Shown: positions 1-5,167 of the stretch, in pieces
Numbering within the stretch: position 1 is the stretch's first letter
How the letters are laid out: each line of letters begins with the position of its first letter
Assembly (NCBI GenBank): GCA_005881085.1
Contig: VBGU01000100.1
Location: forward strand, 17,594 to 24,456
Reading direction: 5' to 3'
From: Chloroflexota bacterium
GTDB lineage: Bacteria; Chloroflexota; Limnocylindria; P2-11E
DNA length: 6,863 nt
Notes under the pieces: generated by a model
The model's input: only the letters and a program-made list of their open reading frames with translations
Databases searched by the model: none
Told to the model about the DNA's origin: nothing
Position numbers and translations under genes: made by a program

Positions 1-644
1 TCCGCGGGACTGCGCACCTCGTCCGCGAAGAACAAGGTCTCCAGGGCGAGGGCGTCCTTCAAAGGGCGAATGGCGACGACGTGCGGCTTCGTCCGCAGCA
101 CGAACCGGCCGATCCCGACCATTCCCGCGCCCTGCATCGCACGAAGCAGGAGCGCGTAGGGCTTCTCGGCGCCCATCCCGCGAACCGGCCCGAGGTGATA
201 GCTCTTCTCGTAGAAGACGGGATCGATGTCGGCGATATCTACGAACTCCTCGATCTCGATCGTCCTGCTCCGCTCCGGAGCGATCGAGACGAGTTCGTCC
301 TCGGTGACGGTCACAAGGTCGCCGCCGGGCAGCTCGAAACCTCTCACCACGTCTTCGCGTTCGACTGACTGCGCGGCGGGCGTCGCGGCGGAGACCACCC
401 GTCCGAAGTTGTCGGAGGTTGGACGCTCGGCGCGGTCGTCTTCGGGCAAGTCATCCGAAAACGGCTCGGGCTCGAACGTCGGCGCGTCAATCTCTTTGGT
501 GACACGCTCGTAATGCACGCGTTTGCCCGTGCGCCGGTCGTAGAGGTGGAAACGAACGTCCTTGGGCTCGGTGGCTGGGTACAGCTTCACCGGGATGTTC
601 ACCAGCCCGAAGCTGATGCTGCCCGTCCACACGGCTTGACTCAT
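1..644 (-). CDS. ku: Non-homologous end-joining protein Ku (N-terminal 214 residues, truncated by window edge)
   Basis: Ku forms a homodimeric ring that threads onto double-strand DNA ends and recruits ligase LigD in bacterial non-homologous end joining. The reverse strand reads without a stop from ATG at 644-642 to the window edge. It opens with VWTGSISFGLVNIPVKLYPA (residues 5-24), the near-invariant N-terminus of bacterial Ku. RTIEIEEFVDIADIDPVFYE (127-146), a GRFVLRTKPHVVAIRPL stretch (179-195) and LETLFFADEVR (201-211) follow in family order. The rest of the core and the C-terminal tail that contacts LigD lie outside the window. Between ERV (46-48) and EDVVRGFE (97-104) there are 48 residues, where the family usually has about 10. 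This insertion is acidic and proline-rich, and no CxxC pair is seen. The start is fixed by the conserved N-terminus; upstream there is only a weak G-rich ribosome binding site (GTGGGGG). The gene diverges from the protease gene. Identification is very secure. Confidence 0.96.
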   Translation of the reverse strand, partial: MSQAVWTGSISFGLVNIPVKLYPATEPKDVRFHLYDRRTGKRVHYERVTKEIDAPTFEPEPFSDDLPEDDRAERPTSDNFGRVVSAATPAAQSVEREDVVRGFELPGGDLVTVTEDELVSIAPERSRTIEIEEFVDIADIDPVFYEKSYHLGPVRGMGAEKPYALLLRAMQGAGMVGIGRFVLRTKPHVVAIRPLKDALALETLFFADEVRSPA

Positions 645-680
645 CGGATGCCCCCACGCTCCGATCGCGGAGCGCTCTGG

Positions 681-699
681 CCTGATTCTCTCAGGAATC
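681..699. promoter_or_regulatory. Interleaved palindrome in the Ku/protease divergent intergenic region
   Basis: Two small inverted repeats overlap in the 83-bp gap between the divergent genes: CCTGA (681-685) with TCAGG (691-695), and GATTC (684-688) with GAATC (695-699). The site lies 37 bp upstream of the Ku start and 29 bp upstream of the protease start, where an operator or overlapping promoters could be. No known operator is recognised, and short palindromes arise by chance, so this is only a candidate. The rest of 645-727 shows nothing else apart from the box at 713-718. Confidence 0.25.
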
Positions 700-712
700 G
701 GAGTGCGCACCC

Positions 713-718
713 TAGACT
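713..718 (+). promoter_or_regulatory. Possible -10 box (TAGACT) for the site-2 protease gene
   Basis: TAGACT matches the TAnnnT -10 pattern and ends 9 nt before the GTG start at 728. Transcription would then begin at or within about two bases of the start codon, giving a leaderless or nearly leaderless mRNA. This fits the lack of a ribosome binding site before that GTG. No clear -35 hexamer is seen 16-18 bp upstream. The TACACT box before ispH has a similar placement. Confidence 0.35.
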
Positions 719-727
719 CGTCAGCGA

Positions 728-1459
728 GTGATCGCACGAGGTCTGCGCGGGTCAGGACCTGGATCGATCAACCCGCTCCTCATCATCGGCCTTCTCCTCT
801 TGGTCTACGGCTGGGCCACTGGAGGGCTCGTCCCGCCGATCCAGCGGGCCGCGCAGGACCCCCTGGCATTCGTCGGATTCGTGATCGCGATCCTCCTTGG
901 CATCACGGTGCACGAATTCATGCACGCCTACGCCGCCACGCGGCTCGGCGACGACACCGCTCGGCTGCTCGGCCGATTGAGCCTCAACCCGATGGCGCAC
1001 CTCGATCCATTCGGCACGCTTCTGATCGTCCTCGCCGGCTTCGGCTACGGAAAACCGGTGCCGTTCAACGAATCGCGCCTCCGGTCGGCGCTGGGAGTGA
1101 GCGCGGTCGCGCTCGCTGGGCCCTTTGCGAATCTCGTGCTCGCCTTCGTCTGTGCGATTCCGCTCCGCTTCGGGGACGCGGCTCTGCTCGACGGGGCGTA
1201 TGGGGTCGTCCTTCAGGAGATCGTCTTCTACAACTGCATCCTCGCGGTCTTCAACCTGATCCCGATCCCGCCGCTCGACGGCTCGAACGTCGTGTACGGA
1301 CTTCTTCCGCCTCAGCAGAAGTACAGCTGGCGAACCTTCCAGCAGTACGGCCCGATCCTTCTTCTTGGGCTGTTCTTCTTCGGCTCGCGGATCCTCACCA
1401 CGATCGTGTTCCAGCCGGCGCTCTTTCTCGCGCGGCTTTTCGTCGGGCCGAACTTCTAG
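728..1459 (+). CDS. Site-2 protease family membrane metalloprotease (peptidase M50)
   Basis: A predicted intramembrane zinc protease of the M50/S2P family (243 aa), which cuts membrane-embedded substrates; its substrate cannot be told from sequence. The zinc site HEFMH (62-66) lies in a hydrophobic helix starting near residue 46. LSLNPMAHLDPFGT (84-97) is the family's conserved stretch after it. GPFAN (131-135) matches the GxxxN motif. NLIPIPPLDG (176-185) contains the third zinc ligand, Asp184. Hydrophobic segments lie near 15-31, 46-66, 96-108, 122-146, 160-178 and 207-222, so it is multi-pass. There is no PDZ domain, so it resembles short YwhC-like S2Ps rather than RseP. GTG 728 is chosen because an in-frame stop at 713-715 limits extension and the first hydrophobic helix follows directly. 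M50 genes recur beside scpA-scpB in Clostridia and other phyla. The HD gene starts 2 nt after its stop, suggesting cotranscription. Confidence 0.93.
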   Translation: MIARGLRGSGPGSINPLLIIGLLLLVYGWATGGLVPPIQRAAQDPLAFVGFVIAILLGITVHEFMHAYAATRLGDDTARLLGRLSLNPMAHLDPFGTLLIVLAGFGYGKPVPFNESRLRSALGVSAVALAGPFANLVLAFVCAIPLRFGDAALLDGAYGVVLQEIVFYNCILAVFNLIPIPPLDGSNVVYGLLPPQQKYSWRTFQQYGPILLLGLFFFGSRILTTIVFQPALFLARLFVGPNF

Positions 1460-1461
1460 GC

Positions 1462-1860
1462 GTGCTCCATCGTGTGCAGCAGACAGTCCGGTACCTCGGC
1501 TCGACCGGCGCGGATGATCGCCATGCGAGCGAGACCGCCCGCATCCTCCGGCAGCTCGGGGCCGACGAGGAGCTCGTGGTCGCCGGCATCCTCCACGATG
1601 CCGCGAAACCCGCGAACACGCTCCTGTGGCATCGCGTCGCGGGCGTGCTGCTGGAGCTGACGCCTCGCGTGCGTGCGCGCCTCGCCTCCGGAGACTCGAC
1701 GTTCGCGCGGTACCTCGACCACGCGCGCCGTGGCGCGGAGCTCGCGCGCGTGGACGGCGCGTCCGAGCGGGTCATTCGTCTGATCGCGCGGCATCACCGC
1801 CGGCCAGGTACCGACGACGAGCGGCTGCTCGCGCGCGCGGATCGCGAGGCGCTGCCGTGA
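1462..1860 (+). CDS. Small HD-domain protein (putative metal-dependent phosphohydrolase)
   Basis: A 132-residue protein made almost entirely of one HD domain, the fold that uses His and Asp metal ligands to hydrolyse phosphate esters. The ligands appear in the usual order: His21 (DDRHASET), the His45-Asp46 doublet in GILHDAAKP, HARRGAELA (His87), the His111-His112 pair in LIARHHRRP, and a final Asp127 in LLARADRE. ILHDAAKP plus a downstream HARRGAELA resembles the HD part of tRNA nucleotidyltransferases and (p)ppGpp- or nucleotide-acting enzymes, but no substrate can be assigned. The reading frame stays open upstream to about 703, but that part is the shadow of the protease gene. GTG 1462, just after the protease stop, is the first start that avoids overlap; GTG 1474 is the alternative. 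Neither has a clear ribosome binding site. Its TGA overlaps the scpA ATG (TGATG). This slot is often filled by trpS between M50 and scpA genes elsewhere. Confidence 0.82.
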   Translation: MLHRVQQTVRYLGSTGADDRHASETARILRQLGADEELVVAGILHDAAKPANTLLWHRVAGVLLELTPRVRARLASGDSTFARYLDHARRGAELARVDGASERVIRLIARHHRRPGTDDERLLARADREALP

Positions 1861-2582
1861 TGGAATCGCAGGCACCGCGCGTGACCGTCGAGGGCTTCGA
1901 CGGGCCGCTCGATCTGCTCCTCGAGCTCGTCGAAGAGAAGAAGGTCGACATCCTCACCGTGCGGCTCGGCGATCTCGCCGACGCCTATCTCGCGCGCGTG
2001 CGCGCGATGGCCGCGCTGCCGGCCGACGAGGTCTCGGCGTTCCTGGCGCTCGCGTCGCGGCTCGTTCTGCTCAAGGCGCGGAGCCTCCTGCCGAGCCTCG
2101 AACCGCTTCCGGACGAGGAGGGCGAGTCAGAGGAGGAGCTGCGGCTCCGGCTTCTCGAGTACGCGATCGTCCGCGAGCGCGCGGGTCAGCTCGGCGCGCG
2201 GCTTCGCGCCGGCGAGCGCGCGTTCCATCGCGAGGGCGGAACGATCGAGCTGCCTCCACGGGGCGGCGAGGTGGACGCGCTCGCGTCGGCCTGGTCACGC
2301 GTTCTCGCGCTCGCTAAGCGTCAACGCGAAGAGGACATCGTCGCCCCAGGCGAGCGCTACTCCGTGGAGCAGCGCACCGCCGAGATCGAAGCGCTCGTCG
2401 CGGCGCAGGAGCGGGTGAGCTTCGCTACGCTCCTCGGCGAGGCTCCGACGATCGGCTTCGCGGTCGTCACCTTCATCGCGCTGCTCGACCTCTACCGGCG
2501 CGGCGTGATCGATCTGGCGCAGGACGAGCTCTTCGCGGACATCGTGATCACGAGGAGGGAAGCCACATCCGCTCAGATCTAG
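1860..2582 (+). CDS. scpA: Segregation and condensation protein A (kleisin subunit of SMC-ScpAB)
   Basis: ScpA is the kleisin that bridges the SMC head domains and binds ScpB, forming the bacterial condensin that compacts and segregates chromosomes on the nucleoid. The protein has 240 aa, within the family's usual size. The N-terminal SMC-neck-binding segment is clear: VEGFDGPLDLLLELVEEKKV (10-29) followed by DI, then the LASRLVLLKARSLLP helix. The acidic linker DEEGESEEE follows. The C-terminal winged helix ends in VTFIALLDLYRRGVIDLAQD and FADIVITRR. ATG 1860 is chosen because it overlaps the upstream stop (TGATG) and places the conserved segment at the N-terminus. GTG 1857 is one codon further upstream, and a modest GAGG lies at 1846-1849. 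The frame is open further upstream but that portion is antisense-like low-complexity arginine and alanine. The end overlaps scpB by 16 bp. Assignment is secure. Confidence 0.95.
   Translation: MESQAPRVTVEGFDGPLDLLLELVEEKKVDILTVRLGDLADAYLARVRAMAALPADEVSAFLALASRLVLLKARSLLPSLEPLPDEEGESEEELRLRLLEYAIVRERAGQLGARLRAGERAFHREGGTIELPPRGGEVDALASAWSRVLALAKRQREEDIVAPGERYSVEQRTAEIEALVAAQERVSFATLLGEAPTIGFAVVTFIALLDLYRRGVIDLAQDELFADIVITRREATSAQI
2552..2560 (+). promoter_or_regulatory. Strong ribosome binding site (GAGGAGGGA) deciding the scpB start
   Basis: GAGGAGGGA contains GGAGG, a full match to the anti-Shine-Dalgarno core and the best such site in the window. It ends 6 nt before ATC 2567. No ATG, GTG or TTG exists in the scpB frame between 2522 and 2608, so the site points to ATC as the initiator. 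Confidence 0.6.
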
Positions 2583-3121
2583 CCAACGCCATCGAGGCGA
2601 TTCTCTTCGTGGCGGAGAAGCCGGTCACGAAGAACGAGCTCGCACGCATCGCGGGCGGAACGCCGCGCGCGGTCGAGAACGCGCTCGCCGAGCTGGCGGC
2701 GGCCTACGACGGCACCGGCCTCCGGCTGCAGCGCTCGGCCGACGAGTGGCAGATCGTGACGGCGCCGCAGCACGCGCCGCAGGTCGCGGCGTACCTCGGC
2801 GCCGACCGCCTCCGGCTGTCGCCGGCGTCCCTGGAAACCCTCTCGGTGATCGCCTACCGGCAACCGGCTACCCGCGCCGAGGTGGAAGCGATCCGCGGCG
2901 TGAACTGCGACCAGACCTTCTACACCCTCGCGTCCCGGCGGCTGATCGAGGAGCGGGGTCGCAAAGAGGCCCCCGGTCGCCCCATTCTGTACGGGACGAC
3001 ATGGGAGTTCCTCGAATGCTTCGGCCTCCAAAGCCTCGACGACCTGCCGCGCGCGCTGAGCCCCGAGGGCCAGGTGCTAGAGGCGGCCGGGGCCCGGGGG
3101 GCGGAGCCCCCCGACCGCTGA
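2567..3121 (+). CDS. scpB: Segregation and condensation protein B (probable ATC start)
   Basis: ScpB dimers bind the ScpA linker and complete the SMC-ScpAB condensin. From ATC 2567 the product is 184 aa, the family's usual size. It shows two winged-helix domains: DLANAIEAILFVAEKPVTKN (4-23) opening the first, and LSPASLETLSVIAYRQPATR (84-103) opening the second. IRGVN, LIEERG, GRPILYGTT (137-145), FLECFGLQSLDDLP and a short variable tail follow. The start is the oddity. The conserved first helix has no ATG, GTG or TTG in front of it in frame. ATC 2567 lies 6 nt after GAGGAGGGA. GTG 2609 would delete the first helix (through ILF) and so is unlikely, although gene finders may choose it. Other explanations are ATC 2591, ATT 2600 or a base error in an ATG. 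The gene overlaps scpA by 16 bp. Its last codons read through the GC hairpin at 3095-3113. Identity is secure; the start is moderately supported. Confidence 0.93.
   Translation: MRSDLANAIEAILFVAEKPVTKNELARIAGGTPRAVENALAELAAAYDGTGLRLQRSADEWQIVTAPQHAPQVAAYLGADRLRLSPASLETLSVIAYRQPATRAEVEAIRGVNCDQTFYTLASRRLIEERGRKEAPGRPILYGTTWEFLECFGLQSLDDLPRALSPEGQVLEAAGARGAEPPDR
3095..3113. repeat. GC hairpin: 8-bp perfect stem with GGA loop, at the end of scpB
   Basis: CGGGGGGC (3095-3102) pairs perfectly with GCCCCCCG (3106-3113) around a GGA triloop, an all-GC stem expected to be very stable. It lies within the last codons of scpB, encoding part of a tail (RGAEPPDR) with no family conservation, and ends 4 nt before the proposed CTG start of rluB. 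There is no U-tract after it, so it is not a classic intrinsic terminator. It could be a copy of a dispersed palindromic repeat, an mRNA stabilising or attenuating element, or a structure tuning translation of rluB. Only one copy is seen in this window. Confidence 0.6.
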
Positions 3122-3819
3122 TCCGGCTGCAGAAGGTGCTCGCCGATCGCGGTGTGGCGTCGCGGCGCGCCGCCGAGGAGCTCATGCGCGAGGGCCGCGT
3201 GCGGGTCGGCGGCGAGGTCATTCGGGAGATGGGCAGCAAGGTCCCGCCCGACGCGCGCATCGAAGTCGACGGTCGCGCGGTCGCGGCGCCCGCGCCGCAC
3301 CGCTACGTCGTGCTCAACAAGCCGCGCGGGATCGTGTCGACCGCTCGCGACGAGCGTGGGCGCTCGACGGTCGTCGAGCTGATCGGCGCGCGCGAGCGTC
3401 TCTACCCGGTGGGCCGGCTTGACGAGGACTCCGAAGGCCTCGTGCTTCTCACGAATGACGGCGCGTGGGCCGAGCGCGTGCTGCATCCGCGCTATGGGCA
3501 TGAGCGCGAATACGAGGTGAGCATTGCCGGCCCGGTGCCGGCCGCGTCGGTCGCCGCGCTCCGTCGCGGCATCGCGCTGGAAGAAGGACTGGCCCGCGCG
3601 GCTCGCGTATCGGTCGCGGGCGGCGCGCGCGGCTCGACCCTCCACATGGTCCTGCAGACCGGGTGGAAGAGGCAGGTGCGCCGCATGTGCGCCGCGGTCG
3701 GGCTCCGGGTGCTTCGGCTCCGTCGCGTACGCCTCGGCCCGCTCGAGCTCGGCCGCCTCCGGCCCGGCGCGTGGCGCGAGCTCACGACGCGCGAAGTACG
3801 CGCGCTCGGAGAGACGTAG
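3118..3819 (+). CDS. rluB: 23S rRNA pseudouridine synthase, RsuA/RluB family (probable CTG start)
   Basis: This enzyme isomerises a uridine to pseudouridine in rRNA, most likely in 23S rRNA helix 89 by analogy with RluB (E. coli U2605). The 233-aa product opens with an S4 RNA-binding domain (RLQKVLADRGVASRRAAEEL, 3-22), continues with YVVLNKPRGIVST and carries the catalytic motif PVGRLDEDSEGLVLLTNDG with Asp102. GWKRQVRRMCAAVG (182-195) is the conserved C-terminal motif. RluB, RluE, RluF and RsuA are hard to tell apart, so the exact target is inferred from family and context. CTG 3118 forms a 4-nt CTGA overlap with the scpB stop and places the S4 motif at the usual distance. ATC 3121 is one codon later. 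ATG 3016, with a GGAG 8 nt upstream, is a real alternative: it would add 34 Pro/Arg/Gly-rich residues read out of frame through conserved scpB sequence. Identity is secure; the start is uncertain. Confidence 0.92.
   Translation: MIRLQKVLADRGVASRRAAEELMREGRVRVGGEVIREMGSKVPPDARIEVDGRAVAAPAPHRYVVLNKPRGIVSTARDERGRSTVVELIGARERLYPVGRLDEDSEGLVLLTNDGAWAERVLHPRYGHEREYEVSIAGPVPAASVAALRRGIALEEGLARAARVSVAGGARGSTLHMVLQTGWKRQVRRMCAAVGLRVLRLRRVRLGPLELGRLRPGAWRELTTREVRALGET
3808..3813 (+). promoter_or_regulatory. Ribosome binding site (GGAGAG) for cmk
   Basis: GGAGAG lies within the last codons of rluB, 6 nt before GTG 3820. It supports that GTG as the cmk start although it directly follows the rluB TAG stop. 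Confidence 0.6.
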
Positions 3820-4497
3820 GTGGCGACGCCGCGAACGGTTGCGATCGACGGCCCGGCCGGGGCGGGGAAGAGCACGATCGGCGCGCTCGTCGCGGAGCGG
3901 ATGGGCTACCTCTTCCTCGACACGGGCGCGATGTACCGCGCGGTCGCGCTCGCCGCGCTGCGACGGGGCATCGATTCCAACGACGCCGAGCGCCTTGCCG
4001 CGCTCGCGCGGCAGATCCGGATCGCGATCGGTCCGCCGACCGTGCGCGACGGCCGCGCGTACACGGTCCTGCTCGATGGAGCGGACGTGACGTGGGCGCT
4101 CCGCGGCGACGACGTCGACCGCATCGTCTCGCAAGTCGCGCGCATCCCGCAGGTCCGTGACGCGATGGTCGAGCAGCAGCGCGAGATAGCGAAGCGCGGG
4201 CGGATCGTGATGGTCGGCCGCGACATCGGGACGGTCGTGCTGCCTCAGGCGGAGCGCAAGGTGTTCCTCACGGCGTCGGCGGCGGAGCGCGCGCGGCGTC
4301 GTGAAGAGGAGCTCGCCGCTCGCGGCGAGAAGCGTTCGCGTCAGGATCTGCTGACCGAGATCCTTCGCCGCGACGAGCTCGACAGCACGCGCACTGTCGC
4401 GCCTCTCAAAGCGGCGAGCGACGCGATACTTGTCGAGACCGACGGTCTCTCGGTCGGCGAAGCGCTCGACCGCGTACTGCAGGTCACGCGCTCCTGA
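3820..4497 (+). CDS. cmk: (d)CMP kinase (cytidylate kinase)
   Basis: Cytidylate kinase phosphorylates CMP and dCMP with ATP in the cytosol, supplying CDP for nucleic acids and for CTP-dependent phospholipid synthesis. The protein has 225 aa, the usual length. The P-loop is IDGPAGAGKST (9-19). LDTGAMYRAVAL (33-44) is the CMP-binding region. GRDIGTVVLPQA (133-144) is the conserved core strand and NMP-binding motif. The LID region with RRDELDSTRTVAPLKAA (183-199) supplies arginines for the phosphates; Ser/Thr plus Arg191 match the family. GTG 3820 abuts the rluB stop (TAG-GTG) and has GGAGAG 6 nt upstream. The TGA at 4495-4497 overlaps the proposed CTG start of plsC. cmk next to plsC, ispH and der is a recurring order in Firmicutes and relatives. 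No irregularity is seen. Confidence 0.96.
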   Translation: MATPRTVAIDGPAGAGKSTIGALVAERMGYLFLDTGAMYRAVALAALRRGIDSNDAERLAALARQIRIAIGPPTVRDGRAYTVLLDGADVTWALRGDDVDRIVSQVARIPQVRDAMVEQQREIAKRGRIVMVGRDIGTVVLPQAERKVFLTASAAERARRREEELAARGEKRSRQDLLTEILRRDELDSTRTVAPLKAASDAILVETDGLSVGEALDRVLQVTRS

Positions 4498-5156
4498 CCG
4501 TCTTTACCGGTACGCCGGTCCTTCCCGAGGAACGGCTCTGGATCTGGCGTATCGGGTTTCCGATCGTTCGCGCGCTCGCCGCGTTCCTCGCGCCGTGGCG
4601 TCTCGAGGGCGGCGAGAACATCCCGCGGAGCGGCGGCTACATCCTCGTCGCGAACCACATCAACTGGAAAGACCCGCCGTGGATCGAGTTCGCGCTTGGT
4701 CACGCCATCCGCTACATGGGGAAGCGCGAGCTCTTCGAGACGCCGGTCATCGGCTTCCTCCTGCGCGCTATCGGCGCGTTCCCGGTCCGGCGGGGCGAGG
4801 CCGACCGCGGCGCGCTGCGGATGGCGCTCAACGTGATCGCGGCGGGCCAACCTCTCGGCTTTTTCGCGGAGGGACATCGCAGCGAATCGGGGCAGCTGAT
4901 CCGCGGACATCCCGGGGTCGCCTATGTCGCGCAGCGTTCGGGTGCGCCCCTTATCCCGCTCGCAGTCATGGGGACCAAGGGCGCGCGGCTCGGAGCCTTC
5001 TGGCGGCGCGACATCCTGATCCGCGTGGGGGAGCCGTTTCGAGCGGCGGACCTTGTCGTCAAGGCGGACGACGCGCAGGCGGTCACCGATGCGATCATGC
5101 GTCGCGTCGCCGCGCTCATGCCCGAAGAGCAGCGTGGCGTCTACCGTGGCGAATAG
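4494..5156 (+). CDS. plsC: 1-acyl-sn-glycerol-3-phosphate acyltransferase (PlsC family), probable CTG start
   Basis: PlsC-family enzymes acylate lysophosphatidic acid to phosphatidic acid at the inner membrane face, the branch point for phospholipids. The acyltransferase blocks occur in order: the catalytic NHINWKD (54-60, HX4D with His55 and Asp60), GAFPVRRGEADRGALRMA as block II, FFAEGHRSESGQL (Glu126-Gly127) as block III, and GAPLIPLAVMG as block IV. A hydrophobic segment, IGFPIVRALAAFLAP (20-34), precedes block I and could anchor the protein. From CTG 4494 the length is 220 aa, normal for the family. No ATG, GTG or TTG lies in frame from 4401 to 4713, so an ATG start at 4716 would remove the catalytic histidine. 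CTG 4494 makes a CTGA overlap with the cmk stop. Block III has EGHRS where EGTRS is typical, which I take as variation. The acyl acceptor is inferred from the family and the cmk context. Confidence 0.92.
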   Translation: MTVFTGTPVLPEERLWIWRIGFPIVRALAAFLAPWRLEGGENIPRSGGYILVANHINWKDPPWIEFALGHAIRYMGKRELFETPVIGFLLRAIGAFPVRRGEADRGALRMALNVIAAGQPLGFFAEGHRSESGQLIRGHPGVAYVAQRSGAPLIPLAVMGTKGARLGAFWRRDILIRVGEPFRAADLVVKADDAQAVTDAIMRRVAALMPEEQRGVYRGE

Positions 5157-5167
5157 GCGCGGTCGAC

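Noticed and set aside
81..513. Open frames on the + strand opposite Ku
   Set aside because: The - strand Ku frame is uninterrupted with family motifs throughout; the + strand products have none.
703..1461. Upstream extension of the HD gene frame to 703
   Set aside because: This part runs in another frame over the site-2 protease, whose HEFMH, GPFAN and PPLDG motifs prove the coding frame there.
1626..1859. Upstream extension of the scpA frame to GTG 1626
   Set aside because: It overlaps the HD gene and reads as Arg/Ala-rich noise. The conserved ScpA N-terminus begins just after ATG 1860.
3095..3113. GC hairpin as an intrinsic terminator
   Set aside because: No T-run follows it, and the next gene overlaps immediately downstream in the same operon.
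2920..4134. Long open frame on the - strand, 404 codons
   Set aside because: It lies antisense to scpB, rluB and cmk, which all have clear family motifs. Its product is Arg/Ala-rich low-complexity, as expected from the mirror of GC-rich codons.
4430..5167. Upstream extension of the 145-aa gene to 4430
   Set aside because: Shadow frame across cmk and plsC; low-complexity Arg/Pro/Ala sequence.
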